This document shows positions 1 to 12,815 of a stretch of 64,000 nt of DNA, one piece after another. Position 1 is the stretch's first letter, and every line of letters starts with the position of its first letter. Under the pieces are notes generated by a model. That model had not been told where the DNA came from and did not search any database. It worked only from the letters and a program-made list of their open reading frames with translations. Source of the DNA: Tetrahymena thermophila SB210 (lineage: Eukaryota > Ciliophora > Oligohymenophorea > Hymenostomatida > Tetrahymenidae); NCBI RefSeq assembly GCF_000189635.1, contig NW_002476571.1, positions 62,001-126,000 on the forward strand, read 5' to 3'. The translations under genes were made by a program, and so were the position numbers.

Positions 1-408
1 AGCAGATAGTAATCTTAGAGCAACAGCAGCAATGATGATCACTTAAATAGAAACCACTTAAACAATAAATTAAGAACATTTGCGGGTAGAAAAGCTTTGG
101 CTGAAAAGGAAAAACAAACTACAAATTAAAGTACCATTTCAAATCATCCACTCGCAGAATAATTAAGAGAAAAAGTAAAGAAATAATGGGAGATTAACAG
201 AGAGAGTATAAATATTCCTTAATAGCAAACAAAATAAAACAATAACCCCAACAACAATAATGTTAAAGTATTTATTCCATACTTCTAACAAAACACAAAT
301 TAAATCTAATAATTGTAGTAATAATAATAACAACAATAACATCAATAATTATTGTCAAACTAATTTTAACAAAATGTTCAATACAAGCCAATTAAAAGAA
401 TTTATTGA
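1..408 (+). CDS. 3' end of a Gln/Asn-rich protein (5' partial)
   Basis: Reading from base 1 with the ciliate code gives 135 residues and then TGA at 406-408. The N-terminal half is charged (FAGRKALAEKEKQ, EQLREKVKKQWEIN) and looks helical. The C-terminal half has an Asn stretch and a run of eight Gln encoded by mixed TAA, TAG and CAA codons, ending PIKRIY. The start lies outside the window and no domain is recognisable. Low-complexity Q/N tails are common in ciliate regulatory proteins, so no function is proposed. It converges on the DDB1-like gene about 570 bases downstream. Confidence 0.7.
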
Positions 409-978
409 AGTTAAAATTTTTATTACGATTAAATAAATAAATTAAAGATGAAGAATAAATAAATAAGCAAAAATGTTAAAAAATATAAATCAATAGCAAG
501 CAAAAAAAAAACAAACAAATAATTAAATAATTATAAAAAATTTTCTTAAAAATAAATGTATTTTACAATATAAATTCTATAAATTAAATGTAATTAAAAT
601 TTATAACTAAATTTATTTTATTTTCTCTATATTTTGTAGAAAAGTAATCAATTTAATTTGTTTGTAAAAATTTTAATAAATTACTTAAATCAATTTAACG
701 CTTTATGAAAAATCTTTATCTAAATTTTTTAAAGGTAGATAGAATAATCTTCACTTTGCATTATTTTTATATTTCTTCTTGAATTGATTTATATTAAATA
801 AATAAATAAATTGATCTTGATTTAAATGAATAATTAAATTAAATAATATATTTAAAATGGAGAGAAATTGAATACTATTCATTAATATGTTTACTACAAA
901 ATAAATATTATAAATTTTAGAATGAATTTACTAATTTATTTTGATAAATTTATTTTAGAGATTTTGAAACAAGAAAAA
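409..978. other. AT-rich convergent intergenic spacer
   Basis: This lies between the TGA of the Gln-rich gene and the TGA of the DDB1-like gene. It is almost pure A/T with short homopolymers. I see no coding signal; it should hold both 3' UTRs. Confidence 0.6.
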
Positions 979-3900
979 TCAGAATATTAATAAGTCTAAA
1001 TTTTCGATTAGTTATTCCATTTCTGCTATTGAGGGTTTTGGCATTGCTGACATTCCATCTAAAACTTAAACAAGCTCTGATTGGCTCATTTTTAAAACTT
1101 TGAAAATGATTTCTCCATCAATGAAGTTACTTTTATCTGATTTGCTCTATGGAATATTCTAATTAAATTTATTAACAAATTATTGATAAAAATTATTTTA
1201 AAATTAAAATAAAAATGAGTATTTACTCTTATAGATTTCCATTTATTGTAGTCAAATTTAAGAGGACATTTAAATTTTTGCAAAATAGATTCTTGTAAAT
1301 CTTGTAACACTGTGTAAGCTTATTCATTCAAAGACATTATAACTCCAATCCAACCTTTTTGAGTACCATAAATAACTTAATCTAATCCTTCAGTTGTAAT
1401 ATATTTATCTTTCACATCTTTAGTGTTCACCTTTCTTCTTAAAGAAGTTATTACTATATCACCATTATTTATTGCTGATAAAACCTTAGTTTATAATAGT
1501 ATTTATAATTAATTATTGAGATTTTAAAAAAGAATTCATTAAAATAAAAAATAAAATTTAAATATTTAAAATCAGTTTTTAGCAATTATTAAATACTAGT
1601 TCAACTTATTTCTTAAACTTTGTTACAAAATTGTTAATTTATTCAATCAAGCCTTAATAAAAATTCCTTTAATTTATTTTTACAAGAATAAATCTTTTTA
1701 ATCATATTCTTTTTAAAAATGATTAAAATAAAGTAAGCACAAATTCTATTAGTCTATCTGTAATAACTTTGATTGCTCTTATTATTTAATTACTAATTCT
1801 TTTCATTTATTTCATCTGCAATTATAATAACTACTAGATTTAATTTGATTAAATCCAAAATATTTATAAAGCAATAAATTGATAATAAATTCAATCTTTG
1901 AATTTATATAAAAGATGAATTTTTTTATTTATTAAAAATTGTTTATTTTATAATATACAAGAAAAGCTCTTTAGAAATATGAAAATAATCATAGCTTGTG
2001 TATTGCTTTAAAATAGTATGATGGATGCTTTTCTTAATTTTTATTGTAAAAAAATTGATTTTTAAAGATAGTTTTCTTTTATTCATTTTATTTGAAAATT
2101 TAATTGATTTTTGATAATGAATTTAATAAAAATAATTATTTTTTTACCAGCAATTTCATCCTTTCGAAATCGTTTTCTGCAAAATCATTCTAACGGAAAA
2201 TCACAATATTAGTGTTTGAATCAGACAAAACTATGTTTTCGTCTCCTAGGAACTTAGCATGGGTAGAAAAGACTGGGAAGGGAGACTTGGCAGCAAGCAT
2301 AACTTTTTTGTTTTATTCTTAAAATAGCTAAATACCTTAAGTTCTATCAGCAATCAAAATCTAATTTCTTTTGTTGCAATCCAAAGAAAGGGCAGTTATG
2401 TTTAGGTTTGATTATGAGACTATTTCTTATAAGAATTTATGTTGGGTATTCTATTTTAAAATTGAGTATTCTTGAGCGCTTGTGTAAGGCATTTAGTAAA
2501 TTTTAAAGTTTTCATGTCCTAATATAATTGCTATGGAGTTTTCACTATATTTTTAAATTTGCATAACAGGAATCTTAAATGCTAATTTATCTACTTAAAT
2601 CATTTTGTTTTCATTATCCACTAAGTAAACTTAAAGGAATCCTTCATAAGTTTAATTTTACTCTTGCTTTCCTCCGATGAAGAAATAATCTCCTACTACC
2701 AATAAAGAGTAAATGCATGTGTTATTAAATTTAAGTTATTATAGTAAATCTTAATTTTTAATTGAGTGAAGTAAAATATTAGAGCAAACAACATCATCTT
2801 ACTCATTTTCTACTATGCTAATGGAAATACTCATATTTCTAATTACGTCAACCAATTCAGTTTAGCATCTGAATTCGTTTTGTTCTTTGACATCCTTACC
2901 AAAACTATAAATATGGAATTTTTAACTAACTTCAATTCCACCAATCGATAAACAATTCTTTTTTGCCATTATTAAGTAAGGAACTCCATTAATTTCGATT
3001 TCATCTATTTGATTAACATCCTAAATATTAAAGTAAGTCTTTTGGTATCTTTAGTAAGATTCATCCACTTTTCTCAATGACAAAATGCTGACTTCATTTG
3101 AAATACAAGCTTTTTATGTTTTAAAATACATTTTAAATGCATTAAAAAAATTGATTTCTTTTTATGACTAAAAAAATTATTGGGATTTAATTTTTAGATT
3201 AAATTTTGGTTTGATTTAAAAAAAGCTAAGTAATAAAAAAAGAATTAAAGTTTTACATATACAAGCAGGAGTGCTTGATTAACAGTAAGACGAGAATAGT
3301 CGAAGCTATCTAAATTTTACTGGTTTGTATCCTATAACCATATTTTTTTAATTGTTAGAAGTAACGATGTTATTTTGATCATCAGTTGAATAGTAGACTA
3401 AGCTGATAATACCATCACTATATCCAATTAACAATTTATTTTCTTCATGGAAGATTAAACTGCGAACTACTTTTTAAGTAGGAATATCTATTTGATGGGT
3501 TTTTGTTGGATCACTTGCATTGATGAGGATAATATACGATTAGAACCATAATGCTACAGCGATGTAATTTCCATAGGAATTAATTGCACTATAGGAGTAT
3601 CTTGAATTATAAGAAAAGGTTTCTACTTGACTAATTTAATTATTAAGAAAATTGAAAGCTTGCAAGTTATTAGTAGAGTCAGCTGTAATTAAAATATTTT
3701 TATTGATTGTGCTTAAAATTATTCTTTTATTTGAGATAGCTATTTCTGAAAGTATATTTGCTCTAGTCAAGTCAATTAATTTAATGGATTAAGCAGATAC
3801 TAAACATACTAGCTTTTGAGATTCAGAGCTACTTTCTAAAGCGAAAACATTCAATAAACCACAATTAATATTCATAACAACGTTAAATGAGCCTTTTTTA

Positions 3901-5521
3901 TCATCTAATTTCAAGATTAAAGTCTAAAAATCAAAACTTACGACAATAAATACGCTATGGACGACTAGCATTTCTCTAATTGGAGAATTGAATTTGATTT
4001 CTCCCTTTTAAATTAAGCTCATTCCCTTTTAGAAAATATTCATCGATTGCTCCTTTCTTGGACTTGATATTATCAATCTTTAATTAAAGTCACTCTCTAG
4101 CAATTTCATATTATATATTGATGATAAATTAGAAAGTTTTAGCTTAACTTCAAGATGACCTTCCAAATTCTTAATAAACTTATCATGTACTTTTATCACT
4201 TTGCAGTCGTCATCAACAGATGCTATTTATATTTAAAATTTTTATTAATTAAATTCAATTTATTTTAAATATCAAATATTGAGAAAACATATTGAAAAAA
4301 TATCAAATAAAATATTTCTATTTTTGTGAAAATCTACGAAAAGAAGTCAGTGAATATTATTTTATATTCAAGTTTTATTTTATCAAATAAAAATATCATA
4401 AATATTTTAAATTTAATAATATTATTATAAAATTTACTAATGAAAATGTGTTATTCTGGCAATTAAATTATGCTTGTTGGAGGAGATATTCTACCTAGAT
4501 ATTTAATATCTATAGATCTAGAAGAAGCTAAAATATTAACTAAGTAAAGTGATGATTGGAAAGCTGCATCTTAAGTGGCTATGAAGTATGTAGTATCTTT
4601 TACATGTGAATGACAAATCACTTCATCAGGAAATGGTGTTGTGAACTCAATTGTGCTTTTATCATTGTAAGAATAGTAAAATATTTTGTAATCACTAAAC
4701 AAAATTAATCCTTGTTAAGTGAAAAGTTAGAGAGCATATACTTATTAGCTCTCTGTTTCATGAACAAGACAGTGTCTTTTGTTTGCAGAGAGTTTATATT
4801 AATCATTATCTATTTATTCGATTTCTAATTGAGAATAAGCAAATCTCGATTCTCTTTGATAGCTGTAGTAAACTCCAATCAAGTGTTGATTTTAATTTTG
4901 CTTTTGCTCGATAGCAACTATATTATAAATCTTCTCCATAATTGCTTACTTTTTAACTTAAGACTATGCGACAAGCTTAATTTCTCCTTCTAGCTCCTTG
5001 AAAACTATAAGATTGATGTTTTTATAATATGCATAAATACCAATTATGCAATTTGACTCAGATTTATTTATTTTCAATTGAGAAATAAAAACTTGAGAGA
5101 CATCTGAAATTTTTTCTTAATCTAGATTCTAAACAACGCCTTGCTCTAAAACTTGAACTTCTCCTTTGATATTAATCCTGAAAAATCTATATTGGAGATC
5201 ATCACTGATAATGAAAATGATATCGCTTTTTTAACTATCTGAGGATTTAATAACTGCTACTTTTAAAATATTGCAATAAACTTGCACTTCAGCGATATTT
5301 TCTAAGAAACCTTTGCTAATGCTATTTTATCTCCATAACTCAATGGTGTTTTGCTTATAAAGAATGAGCACGTTGACTAAATTATTGTTTTACTCTGACT
5401 CTATCTCCATGCTTGCATTGTCTTTTTTATTGCTGGTAAAATTATTTGCTATCCTTGCCTCTAAAGCTGGGCCGATGCTATATGATTTGTAAATATTATG
5501 AATAAAATTGTAGGAATTCAT
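979..5521 (-). CDS. DDB1: DDB1-like damage-binding / CUL4 adaptor protein
   Basis: Homologue of DDB1, the triple beta-propeller adaptor of CUL4 E3 ubiquitin ligases in the nucleus. I read five exons: 5521-4438, 4222-3257, 3109-2148, 1484-1227 and 1158-979. They sum to 3,450 bases (1,149 residues), against 1,140 in human DDB1. The N-terminus MNSYNFIHN resembles human MSYNYVVTA. The middle has IAVALWFQSYIILI, where human DDB1 has the CAIGLWTDISARIL blade. The C-terminus has VIYGTQKGWIGV, then YNKWKSI, then NFIDGEIIFKVL, matching VLFGTVNGMIGL, HSFWRSF and GFIDGDLIESFL of the human protein. The last helices read AEMEQLIENL before TGA at 981-979. Introns are 215, 147, 663 and 68 bases; all splice phases agree. 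The 3110-3256 junction is the least certain. Weakly conserved blades suggest a divergent but functional orthologue. Confidence 0.87.
1485..2147 (-). other. Long intron (663 b) of the DDB1-like gene
   Basis: The donor follows the codons for MKLL and the acceptor precedes VLSAINNGD. Both are phase 0, and the flanking exons align consecutively to DDB1. The interior is AT-rich with no coding signal on either strand. Confidence 0.7.
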
Positions 5522-6922
5522 GGCTTCTTGTAATTAATCTCTCCTGACAATATTTTGTGAATTTGTAAGCAAATTTTATAGCTTTAAATCTACTAAATTA
5601 CAACTTAATTTTAAATTATTTGTTAAAATAAATCTTAGTTAATTGTTTTGTAATAAAAAAGAATATCCTACCTATATTTTATCTTGTAAATCAATTTTTA
5701 AATAAATACAAGAGAACCAAACTGATGTTAAAACCAAAAAGGAATTTATTAATTAAATATTAAGATTACTAATTTTATTTGGATTTCTTAGAAATTAAAT
5801 TATCTATGAATGTTCTTTATATTCTATCATAATTTATCGCGCCCTTTTCTAACCCCATTCATCTAATCTTATTAAATTTACATTTCAGTCTGCAATTTGT
5901 ACAGACATAAATTTTTTCTCTAAATATTCTATCTATCTAATCACAATTCTAGAATCCTACTTACTTAACTATTAAAAAATATCTAACAATTCAAATCTTA
6001 TTTCTAGCTTATCTTCAATTCAATTTTTCATCATTTGTAAGATGACAATACTAATTAACGCCAATTCAAATAGTAAAAAATAATTTTCTTTAGAGAATCT
6101 TGAATTAAATTTTAAAAATAAAATAAAATTAATATTACTATGAATTAATATTTTCTATTATGCAATAAAAATTAATTAATTCTAATTTTGGGAATATACA
6201 TATAAATTCATTTTCTTAAACAAAATTTTTAATTTTAAATATTTTTATATTAAGAAAGATATATTTATATATAAATAATTAAGGCAATAAATCATAATTA
6301 AAAGCAATCTAAGATGGCATTTTTTTGTTGGACTCAATTCAACCTAAATGAAATATCGCCATCTGTACCTATTCAGTTGGTGATATATTAATTACAGGAT
6401 TAGCAATATATATTAATATTTTAGAAACTACTTGCTTACTTTGTGTAGATTGTTTTTTACATGTGAATATTTGGTGTTGATTTGGTCCACCTCAATGATC
6501 CTAATCATAGAAGTAAATTAGTCCAGCAACATATCAAAAATGTAAGTTTTGAATATTAAATAAAAAACTGACCAAATATTTATCTTGATCCCTACCAAAT
6601 AGAAAGTATTTGAGTAGACATACAAAAATTAATTATTAAAAAAAAATTACAAAACAGTTAAAGAATTGAATTACCACATTCAAAAATAATGGAATTCACT
6701 ACTCCTGATACATTAAAACGTTTAAATAAGGGATAGTACAATAATTTCTATGGGGGGATAGTATCTCTCATAATTGTGGTTGAATTTTAAGATTTTAATA
6801 TATTTTATTAAAAAGTTAAATTAATTTTTTATATAGATTTGACTTTTCCAAATAAACATTTGAATATGATTATGCTCATACAATACAGAGATGAAGATAA
6901 AAAAACATATAACTACAAAAAT
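5522..6922. other. Intergenic region upstream of the DDB1-like gene
   Basis: About 1.4 kb between the DDB1-like start and the stop of propeller copy 1. It should hold the DDB1 promoter. Around 6310-6560 the base composition is less extreme than its surroundings, but I could not find a convincing frame with the ciliate code. The last 40 or so bases resemble the region just below 12816, so the 3' flank was part of the tandem duplication. Confidence 0.5.
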
Positions 6923-9900
6923 TCATTCATTTAGATTCATTTCTTGTATATTATCTAATTCTTTAAGAATCTTTTCTTTTTAATGGATATCTGGTGTTCC
7001 TATCAATTGTGTAGGTAAATTATCAATTTGAGGACTATTCGCAAAGTTAGATTATCTCAAAGGTTTATTCTCATAATGTTCTCCTGCACTTAAAATACTT
7101 TAAAATTAATTTAAATTCACTCCTAAACCATTTTAGGTATTTTGCTACTCATAAAATTTATTATTACTTATCAAGAGCTAAGATTTTTCTTCGTTTTATA
7201 CAGATTCTTATCTAAATTTAGAGTTCCTTTACATAGATGCAACTCTACTTTTTTAATAGTTTTCTTCAGTATCCTAAACCCTTAGTGTAAATGAACGATA
7301 GATAAACCCTTACAATCCATAAAATCTTATCAATATTTCTTCGACATCTTATTATTAAGGAGTTCCTTAAAGAATAATTACACCGCTCTGCATAATTAAC
7401 TCTAACCAATTAGGAAATTACATGTTTTCTTTAGGCCCATATGGGTCGTATTCCATATTCAAGAATTTCATTATTGGAAAGCAAGTACCTCCAGGAGCAT
7501 ATTTAAACGATTCTACAGATTTTAATTAGTTTGGTTTTATATAGAGGGATTCTCCTTATGATGGAAACAGAGAAGAGGGAGGATTCAGATTTATACCCAG
7601 TACATCTGCCTTGAGAACTAGCTTTAAAAGGTGTGGATTTATTCCTTTAGAAGATATAGATTCAAAACTTTCTAATTTAGAGTTTAAAAGTTCAAGATAC
7701 ATTAAAACGGGAGCAATATTAGTTTTATTTAGTGATATCTTTGGAAAGGCTATAATTTATCCATTTATATCTAATTGATCTTCTGATACTATGTTCACAA
7801 ATTATTTATACCAGTCATTTGATGAATGCAAAAAGCAGTTCTTTTTACCATAATATTTGATATACTCTGATACTAAATGACTCTTTTTATCTAGAGAAAT
7901 GAAATAGCGAGCTAATAGAAGTTTGATGCATTTGTAAAGACTGGATTGTTTGTTATTAAGTTCTTCTTTATAAGCTTTGGCTTCAAGTTTCTTACCACTA
8001 ATCTTAAATGTAACATTATATTGAAGCATATCTTCAATAACTTGTTACATGTTGATCTTTCCTTCTTAGTTCAGATATTACTTTTCTACTATTGAATTTC
8101 TAAAGTTATTTTTACTCATCATTATTTTATCTTTGAACTAGTTAGTTATATCATTTCTATCTGTATTGAAGGCAAAATTATTCTTTTGAATCTATTGGTG
8201 ATTATCATCGTTGTTTTTATTATTGGTTATTTCAATGTCTTAAATGTTTTACTCTTATTCTTAGATTTTCAAAGCTTTTTTCTACTGTTATTCCTCTTCT
8301 TCTTTCAGAACTTGATCATTTTCTATATCGTCAATTTTCAATGTGTTCATTTTTGCAATCTTACCAAGATTTATTTATTTGCTAATACCATTCTTCTCTT
8401 TGTAAATAATTTGTATCAGATTTTCAATCATTTCCTTTGCTTGATTCAAATCCTATGAAATCAAAGGGATTTTTAAAATAAATTTTTAATTTACAATTGC
8501 ATTTATTTTAGTGTATCTATTTTTGTATTTAAAAAATGCATTGTAAAATATATTTCTGTATTTATACATACCCAAAGCTCCAATTAATGGTCCTAAAATT
8601 TATGATATCCATTATATTACAAATAAAACTGGTAACTTGTTAATTTAAATCACAAAAGTATCTGAAACATTTGAGTAACCATCATCACCAACTAACTTAA
8701 TAGTTACAGAAGTCTTAAAAGATGACTAAGGAGGAGTACCATAAAACTTCTAACTTTCAGCATAATAAGAAATCCAATGAGATGTATCAAGGATCACAAA
8801 TTAATCTCCTTAAAGTATGTAAGCAGTGTAGGTAACTTAGCCTACATCAAGTGATTAAAAAGTGGTTTAATCAAAATTGAAAAGAAATGATGTTAGAATC
8901 GCTATTTCACCATTTGAATAATCTTGATTAAATTAGTCTTAAAGAATATATTAAGGATTTAATTAAACAGGACTTTTTTCTTTTAAAAAAGCAATTTCTG
9001 TAAGCAAAAGATCATATTGCAAATCATAATTAATGTCATCAGATATAGTTACTTAGGCTTTAATCTATCCATAGGAAAATCCTGGCATAGCGTAAAGTAC
9101 AAGAATGTTAGCAAGATAGCCATTAACATTTTCGACTAAACCTGATATTTCAATTATATTTTTATCGCTATTTACTGATAGATTAACTCCTATTTGATTT
9201 TCATAAATAAATTTTCCACTAAATTTAGGGACAATAAGTTATACTGAAACTTTTTTAGCAACAGTTTGAATGTAGGTTAGATTATCTGCAGGCTTTTGAG
9301 TGTAGATCAGAGATGTTTTGAAAAATAGGTAAATAGGAGAATATTATATCGAGTTGAGTAAAGTTTATTTGATCATCGTGCTAATGCATTAGTTGAAGCT
9401 TGTACTCAAACTAGGAAAGACTGTAATTACCTATGTAGAAGTAAAGCTAAGATTAGGATTTACAACATTAGAATCGTTTATGTAACCATTAGACAAAATA
9501 TAATTAAAAATGTCATCGTTTTATGCTTAAGAAGTAGGACAAGACACATTGTTGTAATTAAAATCTGCTTGGTAAAGCGGATTTAGGGTTTTCAAAATAA
9601 TTGTATTTACTAGAGGTTAGCTTATGTTTTATTCATCTATCGCTTCTTTTACCACTTGAATATTAATTGAATAAGCTTCAGGATCATAGGTCATCCAAGT
9701 AGGAATAGGATTCATTATTTGTTGTTGATAATGCCATATGCTATCGACAATCAAATCTAAAGGTTAATAAAGAAAGACTATATCAAGTTAAATATCCATT
9801 CCAACGGTGAATACATCTTCTACGTCCATCTTTTTATAGATGAAATCCTAAATAATTGATGAATATTCTAATACCTACTAAACTTCAACATGCATCTAAA

Positions 9901-11962
9901 CTGGACTGATTGTTGGCAAAGTAAGAACTCCAATATTGTTGTTTATGAAAAGATACGAGTTATCTTCGAATGCACAAGTACTCATACCATTTTAATTTTC
10001 ATAATAATACTCTGAAACTATGAAGGGGTTTTTTATGTCAGAAATGTCAACTAAGGTAACCATACCCTATTCAAGAGTAGAAACAAGCAGCAATTTCTCA
10101 TTATTTAAAAAGGTTACATCATTACTCCATCCAAGAATTTCAACATGAGATATAATATCAATTTAAGGCATTTTATCAAAACTGACAATGAAAATTCCTT
10201 AAAGACCATCAACAAAAAATCCATAGTTGAGCGATATAGTAGATTAAAATAAATTCTCAGCTCCTAAAGAATCAATATAATTTACTTATTAGATATTGTT
10301 TAGATTTCTAATATCCAAAACAAAATACCCATATCCTCTACTTGCTCCTACCAAATACTTAAAATCCCCAGTAAACATCACTCCAGTGCAACTTCCTTTC
10401 ATGGTGTCAGTAAATTGCCAAACTGTTTTTATAGAGAATGATCCAATAGTAGTTATATCCATAAAAATAACTGAATTTCCTAGAGCACCAGCCAGTAAGT
10501 TAACAGTTTCGTCATAGTCAGCATCAACAATATAGTTATCTGTATCATAAGCTACCATTTAAATTACAGTAGCACCAGATCCTAATGTTATGATGTCGTT
10601 TGTAGCATAGACAGCGAAGACATTAACATCATCTATAATAGGAAGTACAATATATTGAAAGCCTCTCAAAAAGACAACAATATCTATATTAGCTAGTGAA
10701 TTAGGAGGCTTAAATTGTTTAACTTTAAGCTTCATATCTTCTGGTACTGAGGCATCAAAAATCCACAAGCCATCATCATCAAATGAGCCATAGTATATTT
10801 TATTTGCGTCATCAATTACACATCTCCAATAGAAGTATGTACTGGACCAATCATAGGAAGTAACTAAGTGCTTGTTAAATAAATTTAAATATTAGTCACT
10901 TAAATTTGGAGTCGTCTTTGGAAATATTTAGACACTTTAACCATTTGCATAAAATAAATAAGATTCGTCCTAAGAGAGTTTAATTGACTTACCTTGGTAA
11001 GCAACTTAAATAACCTCATATAAAGCAGGCTTTGTTTTATCTGTAATGTCTACAACATAAATACCCTATGAAAGGACACCTAAGAATAAGATATTATTAT
11101 CACCAGATAGACAAAGGGAGTATGGAGAAGGAAGCGTAATATCTGTAGGCCACCATGTGACAGAATAGGTCGCAGACTTGTAAACTCCTCCTGAATTAGT
11201 TATTTGAGTGAAGTCTCCAATGCTAACTCCCTTTTTGTTATCAATATTAATGATATATTTCAAATCGCTTGTTAGGTTGATCGCATATGATCCAAATGTG
11301 GCTCCTAGAAAAGCTCCGGCTAGAAAGAAAGAAACAGTGCCATCTTAGTTGTAGGTAACTTTGTAGATTGCTAATCCTTGAAATCCTTAACAAACAAATA
11401 ACCATTAATCATCTTATGAAAGTAAACCACTTTAAATTTGAGAAGAGCGCCAAGTAACAGTCCCAGCAAAAGTAGGATTTTTCTTATTAGAGACATTGAC
11501 AGCTCTGATCTATCCAGTTGATTAGAAAATGAAGACAACAGTCTCCGCTTTATTAATTACCATATCTACATTCAGAATTTAGACTGAATCTTAAGCTATC
11601 TATTAAAATTAACTTCTACTAGTATAATCAAAGATAGTTAGCTTACTATTAAACGGTAGAAAAACATATTTTGCGTCTTAAGTCATAGTAAATCCATCTA
11701 AGTATTCATCACTTCTAAATGTGCTTATAACTTGATAGTTTTTTTGAGGATCTAATACTTTTACTCCTGAATCACCGGCTGCAACAAAGACAAGATTAGC
11801 TTAATAAGCAATTTTGATGTTGTTATACATGCCTTAAGGTTCAGAAACAGGTATTATATAGTCATACTAAGATGAATAAACCCAAGCTTTAGGAGATTAA
11901 GCTTTTAATATTTAACTAAAGCTAATAGCATAAATAAAAATAGAAAGAACTAAATTCTTCAT
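6923..11962 (-). CDS. LVIVD-type beta-propeller / cadherin-like membrane protein, copy 1
   Basis: One uninterrupted frame of 5,040 bases (1,679 residues) from ATG at 11962 to TGA at 6925-6923. A signal peptide (MKNLVLSIFIYAISFSQ) opens it. Residues about 30-650 form repeated propeller-like units, e.g. QGIYVVDITDKTKPALYE, LWIFDAS, GYFVLDIRNLNNI and GMVTLVDISDIKNPF; the V-D-I-x-D-x-x-x-P pattern is the LVIVD repeat signature. Residues about 850-1100 look like a cadherin/dystroglycan-type beta-sandwich (VTYTAYILQGDQFVIL, then WISYYAESQKFYGTPP). One membrane helix lies at about 1108-1130 (PVLFVIQWISQILGPLIGAL). A charged cytoplasmic tail of about 550 residues ends in NIQEMNLNE. This is a type I surface protein; ligand and role are unknown. 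It is the downstream member of a tandem pair with 12816-17852 and is intronless. Confidence 0.85.
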
Positions 11963-12815
11963 ACTTTTTACTTAATTTGATTTAAATGATGATTTATTAT
12001 TTTCTTTACAATTTTTGATATAAATTTAAATTTATAGTTTCTCTTTTCTAATAATAAACTAAGCTTTGATTGGTTTTGCTTTTAATTAAACTTAAATATA
12101 TAATGATGAATTTAAAATAAGGATTATTTTAATGAAATAGAAATAAATTTTTTCCTTTGAGCATTTTTTGGAGTTTTATAAACTTAACATCAAAAATAAT
12201 CAATAAATTTTGTAACATAAGAAAACTTATATAATTTATTGACTTCTTTATTTATTCAGATTACGTATTATCTTAACTATTTTTTTAAATATTGACTAAA
12301 AAAGTAAAATAATCAAAATTTATTAATTCAAATTTTCTTTTAACTAAAATAATAGTACAGTTCAACAAATTTTGTTATGTTTCTTCAATGTTTTTGATTT
12401 ATTTCAATATTTATTTTTTTTACTTGCAATAAAAATAGTTCTAATAATTAATAATATTTAAATATAGATAGGTTAATTAAAAAGCTTTTTTTAGAATAAG
12501 AAAATATATTTTTTAAATAATGAATAATAATTAAAAAGTTTTTATATATTGTAGTTCCTCATAAATTAAAACTTTTTTAAGGGTTGGTTTTTAAAAATGA
12601 AAACTCCAAAAATCTGTAAATTGTAACAAAAATCATAATAATATGTATATTGTAAATAAAAAAGAATTTTAATACATAATTTATTTTAAATAATATCATG
12701 AAAATTTATTTTATTTAATATGTAAAATTAATTTTTAATTTATATTTATTTTATTCAAATATAATTATGCTAAAACAGAGATGAAAATAAAAAACACAAA
12801 CTACACTACAAAAAT
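11963..12815. other. Spacer between the tandem propeller genes
   Basis: It holds the copy 1 promoter and the copy 2 3' UTR. The 150 or so bases above the copy 1 ATG resemble those above the copy 2 ATG (shared CTTTACAA...TTTTGATATAAATTTAAA and an AATAAACTAAG block). The duplicated unit therefore includes the promoter-proximal sequence. Confidence 0.6.

Noticed and set aside
163-345. Minus-strand open frame with a leucine run
   Set aside because: It is the antisense of the Gln-rich coding region; the leucines are the complement of TAA/TAG/CAA codons.
6310-6560. Possible exon between the DDB1-like and propeller genes
   Set aside because: The composition is a little less A/T-rich, but no frame gives protein-like sequence or matches a neighbour.
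8186-8458. Plus-strand hydrophobic open frame
   Set aside because: It lies antisense to the charged cytoplasmic tail of propeller copy 1, whose frame is open for 5 kb. The hydrophobicity comes from complementing Asn/Lys/Glu codons.
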